64,000 bases of DNA from positions 31,811,540-31,875,539 of the forward strand of contig NC_091134.1 in the NCBI RefSeq assembly GCF_041381155.1, written 5' to 3'. The notes beneath the pieces are model-generated. The model did not search any database and had not been told where the DNA came from. It saw only the letters and a list, made by a program, of their open reading frames with translations. This stretch comes from Argopecten irradians. Its lineage: Eukaryota > Mollusca > Bivalvia > Pectinida > Pectinidae. Numbering within the stretch: position 1 is the first letter of the stretch; each line of letters opens with the position of its first letter. The translations under genes were made by a program, and so were the position numbers. Positions 12,647 to 24,639 of this stretch are shown here, in pieces.

Positions 12647-12942
12647 TGTGCATGTGCAACCACTACTTCATTACATATAGGACATAGTGCCACGGCATTT
12701 TTTTCCGGATTTGCACCTATCTTTGATAGAGAAAAAATCATTTGTCAGCGGTGTAGCAACTTTAAAGAATCAGTATTTGTTTTCAGTTATGAAAGTTTCT
12801 TTCTTTACACCATTACCATCATTGAAAATTTTGAGTTTCTGATTTAAATTCAAGATATAATATTAAAATTAATTAATTGCGTCCCGAAAATATTCCATGG
12901 CTGTAGGCCCTATACAGAATTAAGTACGTATTGTACACGCAC
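12647..12942. mobile_element. MITE family Y, apparently complete copy
   Basis: About 60-bp terminal inverted repeats: the left end has ACTACTTCATTACATATAGG then ACATAGTGCCACGG, and the right end is the reverse complement with CCATGGCTGTAGGCCCTATA. The inside holds TTTGTCAGCGGTG. Partial relatives lie at 15250-15400, 31128-31345 and 36213-36512. Confidence 0.7.
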
Positions 12943-13326
12943 CAAAAGTAAAATGAAGTATTTCTATATGCATTTTTGTGTTAATTAGACACACACAAAC
13001 ACGATTTTACATCAGTTTTTTGTTCACATGATGGGTATCGTTTATGCTCTATCGGCGATGAAGCATCTTTCGTTGAAAGTCGTTATACATGGAATTAATA
13101 AGAATAAAATGGGTTAATAATGTGATATCAGAAACGGTTTTTTTTAAATCACTCTTTCAAGCAATTAGTATTTTGAGGTTTTGATAATTTTCATTATTCA
13201 TTCTTGCAAAAACCGTATACTTTTGAAGTTGTTTGATAAATTAATAAGTCAAAATCTTATATTCATTCAAAAATATTTAAAAAAAAACTTGTTAATATCA
13301 TTAAAATATTTACTGTTTTGATCCAC

Positions 13327-13363
13327 CTGACAGGAACACTCGAAGACCCAGTCAACGCAGATA
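13327..13363 (-). other. candidate upstream exon of the BBOX1-like gene
   Basis: On the minus strand a strong pyrimidine tract plus CAG acceptor precedes 37 nt that end in CAG followed by GTGGAT, a plausible donor. One frame (ICVDWVFECSCQ) is open and ends in phase 0, as the first recognised exon (12405-12496) requires. The peptide is not recognisably conserved, so this could be chance or 5' UTR. Confidence 0.25.
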
Positions 13364-14639
13364 CTGCAAGACAAGAAAAATCTAGTGAGCATGAAGCTAT
13401 ACACAATCCCTCTCGTATTAATACATTATAGGAAGTTAATCAGCCAATTCACAAACAGATTTTATCTTATAACAGACAATGAAATAGGATAATTTTTGAA
13501 GTTAGCGTGTTCTTGTCAAGACAATATTAAACTTTTCATTTTCAAAATACTTGATAGCCTGTTTATCCTTTCGACAACATCGTAGGAAATTAGATTAAAT
13601 ATTCAAAGAATCTTAAAAAATTACCAAAACTCAAAGGTGTTGCCAAAATGTAGCACAATTATAAACCGATTTATTATCGAAGATCAGCTTTGTTTTGTGC
13701 TATCACTCTGACGAAATAAGAAGGTGAGAAAGTAATACTATGATACATGTATTTAGATTTATCAAACATAAAAATAAGATACATATAGCTATGTTGATTT
13801 ACATATATATCTAACGTAAACAAACTGGTACCAGTTGGGGAAAAGCACTACGTGCTTTAAATAGCAGCATGTAAATCATTTTAATTGAGTTTATACAGGG
13901 TGTCCCATAATTTATGTTACCCGTTCAAAATGCTATAGATTTTAATACACATAAGCAAAAAGTCAGTTACAGTAGGCATACAATCATTAAAAAAATTGTC
14001 GTTTGAATATTATAAAGGTATAGTTGTTTCTGCTAAAAAGCATGTATTTATAATTGAGAGATGGAAAAAAACGCATATTCATCAATTAGGCATTTTTAAT
14101 GTGAATAAATATAATTTTAAAAAAGTGAAAACATCTATATATATGCCAGTGCTCCGTTTATCATCATTATGGAAAGTCAAAATAATAATTTTGATCCAAT
14201 GTATCAGGATTGTAAATACCAATAACATACCGTGTTGATAGCGTCCAACAGTCTGCTTACAGAAGGTTCGCAATACAGCATTCAGCATGGCCATGTTTTG
14301 ATGTCAACCGATTTTCAGCCAGTCTCACCCAATCCTACTTCAGAGAGTAGTACACAAGAAGACCTTTATCCTGTCCCGTCCTGCACAGGATTGCGGTGTT
14401 ATCATACTTGCATCTACTGATAAAGGGTCAGTGATTTTATCTCTACTCGATTCAATGTAACCCTATCGTGAGATACGGTGTCATGTCGGTAATGTTTTCA
14501 TCGCGTGATGAAAAATGACATGCATGATGTTTATCATTATACTTGTCCCCAGCACAGTTAGTATTGAGAAAGATAAAAAAATCTGATAAAACGTGTTTTG
14601 TTTTAATACTGTGGCCGATTGGTAAAGCTGTCCAAACAT

Positions 14640-14768
14640 CTGTTGCCAGGTACTGACTGCTAGTAGGTAGTTTTCTCCTGGTACTCCGTTTTTCTGCCAT
14701 CATCTAAACCTGCAGGTCCTTTAATAACCCTGGATGATAATAGGACGTTAAACTATCAAACCAAATCT
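14640..14768 (+). repeat. SINE-like fragment with bivalve-type tail
   Basis: Holds GCCAGGTACTGACTGCTAG, TTTTCTCCTGGTACTCCG, then AACCCTGG...AATAGGACGTTAAAC and ATCAAACCAAATC. Related fragments are at 4319-4450 and, in opposite orientation, 45100-45240. No tRNA-like head is present. Confidence 0.5.
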
Positions 14769-15249
14769 GCGATCCATGTGTATGAGGGAATGCAGTGACT
14801 GACATTCATCACTGGTTTATGTTTCTCAAAATTGTTTGTACAGAAAGTCAATGCAAATAGGTTAAACTATTAAATAACCATTTTATGGCCATTTATCTAC
14901 AACCTGGGATGCTGAAAAGTAAATTGTCTTAATTGAAAATTGTATACTTAGCGATTGTTTGTTGACTTCTATCAGAAAATTTAATTTAGGTTATCTGAAA
15001 AAGCCAAACTGTTCATATAAACTCAGCACTGAAAAAGCTTGATGGACTTTCCTAAGCTACTTTTATTTCATTTACATTATTAGGAGACGGCGTCCTAGAG
15101 CTTCAAGCAAAAACAAGATTTATACCATTTGTTATATTATTGCCATGAGTTACATAAAATGCTACTATTGAAACACTCAATACATAAAATATATGAGAAT
15201 TGATATGAACGTTGATATCCACGTGTTTCTGTTTCTGATCCATTGCTAT

Positions 15250-15400
15250 CTTTATTGACAGATGCTCCACCGCTGACAAATGATAATTTTTTCTGTATCA
15301 AGAAACAGGAACAGACGGTTTAGTATTTTCATCAGTTAGAACAGTTCCTGACTTTACACAATTATCTCCATTAAAGAGTTTGAGCTTCCAATTTTATTTC
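15250..15400. repeat. partial MITE family Y copy
   Basis: Contains CCACCGCTGACAAATGAT and the following CAGTT...TTTACACA...CCATTAAAGAG blocks seen in the 12647-12942 copy, without the outer ends. It lies about 0.7 kb upstream of KvA. Confidence 0.5.
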
Positions 15401-16127
15401 AATATAAAAATACAAATCTACGTCCTTACATGTCTCTGACCGTTAAATAATGCAAAATAAAAACATTCCATACATAACTTGCTAAAATAATACTATCAAA
15501 CTCTCTAGTTCCTGTATGCTGTTTATTCAATGGTCAATGTACACGTGTTTTTTTTATCATGCAGTGAGTAACTTAGCATATTAACAAAGTTGAATAAACG
15601 ACTTATTAACAGTATAATATCATCTGGAAATTCATCGAAAACGAAGGCAAATTTCTTAAGTTATATGAAGAACGCAAAACGCTTCCCAATTTAAAACTTG
15701 ATATTTTTTATTTGTATCAAAAATTAAATGAGAACAGTACCATGACTTTGAAGCTTGTGGTAATGTGACGAAATATAATGATAGAAAGTGTTATTGTTGT
15801 AAACATTCCATGGGACGGACGAGATACAGAGATAAGAACTACCTGTAATTTACTTGTACTAGCAACAATTAATATGCATGACTATTGAGGAGTCTAATAC
15901 CACATTCGTTCGCTAACTTTCCACACCTCGCATCATAACTATCACAATTTCATATCCAAACAATTTTATGAATAATGCACGCATACCTGGAAGGCATTAC
16001 CATACGCTATCGGAAGCCGTTAATGAAAATAATTGCTGAATTAAGAAGTAGTTATAACGTTATAGCAAATAATGTCATATATTTGAATTTATAGTCGTCA
16101 AACATTATCAATATAAAGTATATCAAT

Positions 16128-18893
16128 ATGGAACACCATACATATGACTGTATTCTTCAGGTCGGTGCTGATCAGTTTGTAGTTCCTAAATGTGTTGTTC
16201 GTAAAGTTTTCGGAACCAAAATAGACATGTTCCTTGACGTAACATCCGGAACACATAGGAAGTACGTCATAAGGAGACCAAAGGACTCGACCATGGCCCT
16301 GATAGAATACTGTTATACAGGTAATCTGCACATCCCTAAGAGTGTCTGTAAGGGTGAATTCCTGGCAGAAATGCGGTTCTGGGGATTAAAATACAAACTG
16401 TTGGAGTCGTGTTGCTATCATAAGCTCCGTGCCTTCTTAAACGACCAGAGAATGCTTAAAGGGTTCGAAACCATGTACACAGAATCAGAATACATATCCA
16501 ATCGGCATTCTGGAAACGGCAATACAAAGGAACGAATATGGGGCATTGTCAACTGTGATAGAAAATCAACATGTTCAAAGGTATGGTATGTCTTCTGTCT
16601 AAATGGCTTAAAATACCTGTTGTTAATGTATATGAAAGAATTACTAATGATTATTTTCTGTTTTCTTGGAGGATTATGAGAAAATGTATTTCTAGATAAA
16701 AGAGCAATGTATTGTTATATAATCAGTTATTGAATTAAAAAGCCGAGTCATCTTCATCAGAACACAATCGTCTGGAAAATGCATTTAAGAAAACTAAACA
16801 ATTGTCATGATTTAGGAAGAATAGTCTTTACTCTCAATTCCATTTATATCAGTACAGTAGTTGCACCGGTAGCTAAAATAATAGTAATATTTGATAATAA
16901 ATGGCAATTTGCATCGACCTCGTAGAATGGGTATAATTTCTTTCTTTAAGGCTCTTTGCGTTTCTGAAACAAAAACTAAAAGTTTATCAATAACAACCAA
17001 CTCGTACAATAAAACATCTGTATTTCGCTGTTTTACCGTGTAGGATGTAGTGATAATCAACTACTATTCGGTATTTAGGACGACTTAGGGAACATAAGAC
17101 GGCCCAAGTTATGAAAATTAGCATTTAATTGATCTATTTAAGATTTCTAGAACGTGGTAATAAATCGTATATGAACGGTAGGCTAAAACCTTTTGGAACT
17201 CTACAACATGATCAAAAAGTTAAGAACGGTTTCCGTAAAGGTATATACCTTTAATTACTACAGTCCAAATAAATACGTTTTATTGGAAAATGATTTCACA
17301 GTAAAATGTCATTTTCGTAATTTTTTGAATATATTATACTTGAAAATTGACGTTACTCTTTGATAGACCTTTTAAAACAAAAGTATATTTTTTCAGGTGT
17401 ATTTCTATGTGTCGACAACCATCGTGCTGCTGATGATCATTGCCCTCGCTCTAACAAGTTTAAAAAATGTACATACTATGGGTGAAGCTGAATTGAATTC
17501 CACTTCTGAATATAACAATTCTGTTTCTTCAAACTCTGTTTCTTCGAACTCTGTTTCTTCAAACTCGTCATATGATCACTCAGCTTCCCAGACGTCAAAG
17601 TCACAGTGTGATTCACATACTTCTGCCATTATTAAAGTTCTTTGCGAAAAATGCAGTCGCCGGGGGATTTCAGCGAGTAAAAATCGTAAAAAAATCAACG
17701 TACAGAATACAAATCTAAATTTGTTTATTCCGAAATGTTGTTATCCAGAGATCACGTTATCAGTCGTTAGCGAGGACAGTGCAACAAAGCCTCCTATTGA
17801 AAACAAAGATAATCATAATCCGTATGATTTGGCTAAGCCTCCAAAACCTCAGAATATGGACCATGCTAGAGATACTTATCAAATGAATGTCACACAGGAG
17901 TATTCTGTTACCAACGTTACATCTACTTCCGCTTCCGGTCAGATCTTAAGAGATAGCGATAGCCCCGATACAGAACAAACTTCATCACATTCTAGCAATA
18001 ATTCATTAAAAAACACATCGTACGATAAGTTTCCACTAAAAGATACTGGTATAGCCACTATTGTTACTAACACTGTCTCTAATTCAAAAGACAAACTTTC
18101 TTCAATCACTTCATTATGGAATATGGGTGGTAACACAGAAGTCGAATACATAATATATCATTACATGGAGTATGTAATAGAATTGTTCTTTGCTGTAGAA
18201 TTCGTTCTCAGACTTATCACGTGTCCGAATAAAAAAGACTTTATTAGCAGCTGTCTTAACTGGTTAGATATGCTCCTGTTCATTGACAGTTTCTGCAGAA
18301 TTTTGCTGGATTTACGAAGGGATGTCATGGACACAATGTCACTTGTGTATGACCTACTGCTTTACTTGCAAATGCTTCGGATATGTCGTCTTTTTCGAAC
18401 AATACAAAATGTCAAAGCATTTAAGATCCTTCGCTTTTCTCTCATTACTGGGATGAAAGACATTTTCGTCCTTGTGATGTACGTCATGGTTACAATGTGC
18501 ATTTTCTCCAACTTCATCTACTTTGTCGAAAGCAAATCCGATTTCCAAAGCATTCCCGCGACATGGTGGTGGAGCGTTGTAACCATGACAACGGTAGGAT
18601 ACGGGGATATGGTGCCAAAGACAGTGTTAGGGAAGCTGATTGGCTGTATCTGTACTCTGTCAGGTGTTGTGCTATTTTCTCTTATCATACCGGTCTTTGT
18701 AACAACATTTCACACTGCCTATGAATATGCAAAGGAGTGTCGCGTCGACGATGAACTTATTAGTGAACTTAGACTGCTAAATGTTAACCCAGACAAACAA
18801 ATAAAAAAATTGGCTGTGAAAAGGATGCGAAACCCCAATGGAAATATGAACCGGAAAGCTGGAGCAGAATGCATAGAAACTACTCAGATTTGA
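16128..18893 (+). CDS. KvA: voltage-gated potassium channel-like subunit with long S1-S2 ectodomain (649 aa)
   Basis: Exons 16128-16580 and 17397-18893, an 816-bp GT-AG intron, phase 0. Residues 7-105 form the T1 tetramerisation domain, with the HX5CX20CC zinc motif (H68, C74, C95, C96) of Shab/Shaw/Shal channels. S1 is about 152-174. An extracellular linker of about 225 residues follows, with several NxS/T sequons, three SVSSN repeats and cysteines C234/C237 and C265/C266. S2 keeps FxxE, and S3 keeps the Asp of LNWLD (charge-transfer centre). S4 reads LRICRLFRTIQNVKAFK. The pore has TVGYGD at about 550-555, and S6 has IIPVF where most Kv channels have PVP. The start is the first ATG of the T1 frame and matches the paralogues. 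This is a K+-selective plasma-membrane pore subunit by family; gating is unknown. It is followed 566 bp later by KvB. Confidence 0.93.
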
Positions 18894-19460
18894 AAATTTC
18901 AGGTTAGAAACAAAAAAAAACATGTTTTCGCTTACAGAATGTCATTATCTAAGATCGTCTAATTGGTTTTGATGACGTAGAGAATCGTACCCAATTACAA
19001 TATCTGTTAAATTAAATATTCACTTTAAAATAGTATCATAATTTTGTTCAAATGATATGCATCTACAATATCACCAAAACAATCCCAATAGATCAAACTG
19101 ACTATCGATTACTAATATCCATCGCTTCCATATAAGAGTCATGACATTAAGCGATTGCAGAGATTAGAACAATGTTTGTATTGGTAAATTGAAAGTTCGG
19201 TAGCCATTAACATTTTAAATATTTATGAATAATTTAGGTAAAGGTCGTCTATATGCCACTATTCACTATTGCTAGCTATTGACAACCGCTATAAGCATGC
19301 AACAATCAACCATATATCTCACTGAATGAGAACGTCTGTCTGAAGATTGCCATAGCTTGTCGATAACGTTTTTTGACGATGAAGAAACAACCAGATGCGT
19401 TTTAGTTGTTTTCTAACGAGACTTTGACAAAATTGTATTCTTACAACTTTAAATAACATT

Positions 19461-22167
19461 ATGGAATACAATGAGTGCACTCTCCAAGTTGGAGCAGATA
19501 AGTTTAAAGTTTCTACGGAAATTGTTCTCAAAATTTTTGGAGCAAAGATTGACTTGTTCCTTGACGTAACATCCGGAACAGACAGGAAATACGTCATAAG
19601 ACGACCGAAAGACACGACGATGGCCTTGATAGAATACTGTTATACCGGGGAGCTACATATTCCCCAAAGTGTCTGTAAGGGCACGTTTCTAACAGAACTT
19701 AAGTTCTGGGGGCTGAACCACAAATTACTGGAATCCTGCTGTTATCATAAGCTCTGTTCTTTCGTCAACGATCAGAAAATGCTCGAAGGATTCGAAAGAA
19801 TGCATCAAAGACCAGAAAACAACATTGCAGAAAAGGATAACAGCGTCAAAAGGCGAATTTGGGCCATTGTGAATTGCGATGGAAAGTCAAAATATTCAAA
19901 GGTCTGTTATTTCTTGAATGAGTTATTTCGTCAAAACGGTATCGAAGAAGAAGAAATGTGTTAAAATGATGTTAAAAAGCTTACGATCACATATTACCTG
20001 TCATATTTTTCAGACATAAGTAATTAGTATTTGCAATTTACATGCACTTTTAGCACCTACATACATAATGAAAAGGAGAATATATGAACATAAGATTCTT
20101 CATCATACAGTTGTCACTGTTGTTTTTCCCTATACAGAAAGTGTAAACAATTCTCTATAAGTATGCCTTTGGTGAAAATCTATCAATAAATGAGATCAGA
20201 AAAAAATAAAAATAAAGATACAGAGTATGTAGGGAAAACACATAAGTGACGAATACTCATACCCCACGACTGTAGATTTAGCTTCCATGATCTAATATAT
20301 CTGAATCCTGATTACTGTTAAAACGTTCTAAGTCAACAAGCATATGCTTTTAAGGTTTACTGTACTGTATGTGCTTTATTTATTGTTATATATTTACTTC
20401 CAGGCATACTTTTATGTGTCGACAACGTTTGTGCTATTGATGATAGGCATTCTTGCTCTTTCAAGCATGAAGGATGCACAGGACATCGGTGAACCAGCTG
20501 CCGAGACCATGGTAGAGGGTAACGGACATAATGCTACCTCTGCATCACCTACCAACGATTCCCTAGCCTTCAATGATCAACCAGAGACAGAAAGTCGACC
20601 CATGGTTACAAACAGTCCCAATGTGACAACTGGTATCAGAGACCCACCTGTTGTCTATCCGTCATTTCTTCTGGACGCCGACTGTGGTACATGTAGGACT
20701 TGCAACGCCACCACCCCGGGAAATGATTTGAATGATGAATTTAAAGTTGAACATACAAACGTTTTACTGCAATTTTCAGAATGTGCTTCGTTTATGTTAA
20801 TACAAGAAAGTGAACCTAGACCAGCACCAGGTGTCGAAGACTCATCTCAAAATTACTTCTATCCTCCACTTATCATACATATTAGGTGTGATCCGTGCAG
20901 GTCGTGCAACGCCACAATTCCGACACCAAAAATTAAAATTAAATTAAAAGTTGAACACACAGATATCATTATGAATGTCTCCAAGTGTGCTTCGGTAGTC
21001 ACAATACAGCGAACCCCGATTAAAATAGAACTAGCAGGTGCTGAGAAACAAGACAGTGAAGACGTGACCACCTTAGATCCTGATCATACAGAATATAACA
21101 ATAGTAGTTACCTTAATCAAACATATCGTTCAAATGAAATGGAATCTTCGACGAGATCCCTCAACGTTAAGCCAATCATCCATGGCATTGGTAATTTCAC
21201 TGCTATAGATATCCCTGAGAGAAGTAATCTTAGTGTTGGCAATTTCACTTCGAAAATAACGTTTTTGGAACACTTCCATACTCCTGTCATTAATTCTCAG
21301 GAAAAGCTGCTCATTGTATCGTCATCACAGAATGTAAGCAACATCAGCCTTATAGAGAGTGTTGTTTGTTATTACTTAGAACACGTCATAAATTCTTTTT
21401 TCACGATGGAATTTGTCCTCAGACTTATAACATGTCCAGATAAAAAGGAGTTTTTCCGCGGGATCTTGAACTGGTTAGACCTTCTCCTTCTTCTCGGCAG
21501 TTTCGGAAGAGTTTTGTTGGAATTACGGAGTGAACTGAGGAAAGTAATGGCATTTTTGTACGACTTTCTGCTATATTTACAAATGTTCCGCGTATTTCGC
21601 CTATTCCGAACAATAGAAAACATCAGAGCCTTTAAGGTCCTGCGTTACTCTCTCGTTACCGGGATTAAAGACATTTTCGTCCTTGTTATGTATGTCATGG
21701 TGACCATGTGTATTTTCTCCAACTTCATCTACTTTGTCGAGAATAAATCCGATTTTCCCAGCATTCCCGCGGCGTGGTGGTGGAGTATTGTTACCATGAC
21801 AACGGTAGGATACGGGGATATGGTGCCGAAGACAGCATTAGGAAAGCTGATTGGCTGTATCTGTGCTCTGTCGGGCGTTGTCCTATTTTCTCTCATCATA
21901 CCGGTATTTGTCACCACATTTCTCACCGCCTATGAATACGCGAACGGATCGCCGGCCGACGAGCCTAGGGAAGGTGACAACAATACAATTGTTTCTGTGA
22001 GCCTCAATGATACTAAACCTTTGACCCACGGTTGCCATGAAAAGGAAACGGGTTGCTTGTATAACATCGAAGTTCAATGTGAAGGTCATTCTGAAAACAT
22101 CAACAATTCCGGTGGTAATCCTAAACGGAAGTATGAGGAGACTACTCTCGAGACTACAGCCATCTAA
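19461..22167 (+). CDS. KvB: voltage-gated potassium channel-like subunit with duplicated cysteine module (734 aa)
   Basis: Exons 19461-19901 and 20404-22167, a 502-bp intron, phase 0. Domain order is as in KvA: T1 with the HX5CX20CC motif, S1 (about 148-168), a linker of about 295 residues, S2-S6, and a tail of about 70 residues. The linker carries two copies of a module: C241/C244/C247 then KVEHTNVLLQFSECAS, and C309/C312/C315 then KVEHTDIIMNVSKCAS. Each triple cysteine is followed by NAT. About ten further NxS/T sequons indicate heavy glycosylation. S4 reads FRVFRLFRTIENIRAFK, with a Glu in the charge series. The filter TVGYGD is at about 614-619, and S6 has IIPVF. The second-exon frame stays open 20 codons upstream of the acceptor to an ATG at 20344, but the CAG acceptor and the paralogues support splicing from T1. 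Confidence 0.93.
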
Positions 22168-23017
22168 TTAATGTTAACGGGTCATACATTAATTTAAATA
22201 CTGTAACTTATTCTAGTGAAGTCAAATTTTAGCGCGAATACACAAAATGCAAAATTATGACTAACTATAGCTAGTGGGAATATAAATGAGCTCAATAGAT
22301 AGTTCAGTACCGGAAATACCCTTTGACACAATTAAGCGCTGTACATGAATTAACGCTTCAAAGACAGTACGACTAGTGCTAAAATTTTACTAACACTAAA
22401 ACAAGTCTAGAGTATCAATGATGTATCAACTCGATTTTTAAAACTTTAAATGAATTACATTGTTCACTTTATATACATTTATAACAATAGGAGTTATTGA
22501 AAATCAATGAGTGATAAATGGGACTTGGATTTTGTGATCTTTAGCTAACTTAGCACACCATGAAAACTTAAAAACGATAGAACATCGTGTGATATATACA
22601 GAAAAAAATGCAATTTGACAGTTTTGAATGACACAAAATCATTAGATCGAGGACGAAATCACCAGATAATAAGAGGATTTGTATTATAGAAAATAATTTG
22701 CTCGCCTACGTTTTCTATTCATCATCCAAAGCACCAAGTTCAGAATATGATATGCATGGCCGGTATAGTCGGTTAAAATTAGGACGCTTACTTTGCAGGA
22801 CTATCTGATCTTATTTGACTGGTGTTGTCTCTTAAGCCGGATACGACTGAACATCACTGTTTTATTAATGTATGCTATGGTATTTTAAATGTATTTTATG
22901 ATATATGACACTTTATTAAAATATCATTGTATTGTTGTATTGTAATATATTGTTACACTGACTAGGATATAATTATGAACGTTATGCTATTCATGGTACA
23001 TTGTCTTGTTATTTTAG

Positions 23018-23172
23018 ACTGTGGACCTGCGATAAACCGAATGCCGATACTCCGGAATAATCAAATCCGAGTCGAAATGTCAATAAATGGAATTGATTAT
23101 TGACTATGTTGCCGAAAATTCGCCAGTCCGGAAGATTCCATTAACTTTTCGGGTTATCGATGGTCCACCTGC
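23018..23172. mobile_element. pogo/Tigger-like MITE
   Basis: The left end GACTGTGGACCTGCGATAAA pairs imperfectly with the right end TTATCGATGGTCCACCTGCA. Inner blocks ACTCCGGAAT and CCGGAAGATT also face each other. There is no coding capacity. Confidence 0.55.
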
Positions 23173-23227
23173 ATTAAATGTTGAAATTGATCACTAATTA
23201 AACACGCCACATTGTACATATTATTAT

Positions 23228-23572
23228 AAGCTTCTCGCACCTTTTTCATTTTGGTTTTCTTTTATTTAAAGAAATATGTATCATGATATTCTTCAATTGT
23301 TTTTGTTATGTTATTTGATCTACACAACAAACGTATGATGTATTGTGTATACCGTGCAGCATGTATACTAAAGTTTGAAAAATGATTATACAAAATAAAA
23401 TATGGTGGCTGATTTCTGACATTTTTGCCTTTTCTCGTTGTTCGGCGTGTTGTCGTCTTAAATTCACAAAAACACGAAAAGGGCAGAAAATTAACACGAA
23501 AAGGCGCGGTTTTGAACTGATTAAGCCGACAGCTCACCGAAAAGGCGAAATGTCAGAAATCAGCCACCATAT
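23228..23572. repeat. dispersed element copy 1 with inverted 'ATGGTGGCTGATTT' ends
   Basis: From AAGCTTCTCGCACCTTTTT onward it matches 24165-24570 in order. Within it, 23401-23572 is an inverted repeat: TATGGTGGCTGATTTCTGAC against GTCAGAAATCAGCCACCATA. It has about two units of the CACGAAAAGGGCAGAAAATT repeat that is expanded in copy 2. Confidence 0.75.
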
Positions 23573-24164
23573 CTCACGCCAACATATTATCTATAGTCAT
23601 GATCGACAAGTGTAAGTAAATTTCAGGCTCATCAATTAGTTCGAGTGTCAAAAATGCATATATGTATCTATAACTACTAAAGCGACATTTATAAAATAAG
23701 AATCTTTAAGTTCAATGTTTTATAAATGTGCTAACTTAAACCTTTAAAACTCCACGTTTTATTTGAAGTGCTTTGTTGCTTTTAATACTTTATGCTAACT
23801 ACGACCTCACCCCTTTTAATCTTTCTAGCCCTCTATAGCTTGATAAATTGTTAATAACTGACTGTATAAACTAATAATACAGAGGCGAAAGCGCAAAATG
23901 ATTTCAGAAGAATAGGAAAAGTAAGATTTCAGTCGCTCCTTATAATCATGCTATGGTGACAGCCAGAAAAATACTAATATCCTACCTTCAACATGTTAAT
24001 TAAGGAGCATTCAGATTTAGCATATTAAAGTCATTTCAAGGCGCCATTCATTGTTGCAAAATGCAAAAAAATGTCCTCAGACTTAATTCTTTCAAACAAG
24101 ACTTCTTTACAATATACTATATATATATATATATATAATCTATTAAAACTGTATATAAGATTAT

Positions 24165-24570
24165 AAGCTTCTTGCACCTTTTTGAATTTTTGTATCTTTT
24201 TGTTTAATGAGATATGTATATGATGATTTGCTCTAAATGTTGTTTTTGTTATGCTATTTGACCTACGTATAGTGTACACTGTAAACATATATTGTCCTAT
24301 GTATACTGTGCAGCATGAATACTTTTAAAAGTTAGAAAAATTTGAATATTAATTTTCTGACATGATTGATTTTTCGCGTTGTTCGGCGTTCTGTCGTCTT
24401 AAATTCACGAAAACACGAAAAGGCCAGAAAATTAACGCGAAAAGGGCAGGAATTTAACACGAAAAGAGCAGAAAATTAACACTAAAAAGGCAGAAAATTA
24501 ACACGAAAAGGCAGAAAATTAACACGAAACGGGCAGAAATTAACACCGAAAAGGCACGGTTTTAAACTGA
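24165..24570. repeat. dispersed element copy 2 with expanded 22-bp minisatellite
   Basis: Diverged duplicate of 23228-23522: AAGCTTCTTGCACCTTTTT, then GTTGTTTTTGTTATG, GCAGCATG and GTTGTTCGGCGT in the same order. At 24412-24557 the CACGAAAAGGGCAGAAAATT unit is repeated about six to seven times, against two in copy 1. Confidence 0.75.
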
Positions 24571-24639
24571 TTAATATCTCATCTTTTATTCATAATATCC
24601 TACGAGCTTTGCCCGCCTCGGAAAACCATTTGTTTAAAG

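Larger units (their letters stand above)
12950..16127. other. intergenic region between the dioxygenase and KvA genes
   Basis: Apart from the candidate exon at 13327-13363, the SINE-like fragment at 14640-14768 and the partial MITE at 15250-15400, I see only AT-rich sequence. The short ORFs at 13996-14703 have no recognisable family and overlap on both strands. Confidence 0.6.

Noticed and set aside
14232-14703. Overlapping ORFs on both strands before KvA
   Set aside because: They overlap a SINE-like fragment and each other, with no family resemblance.
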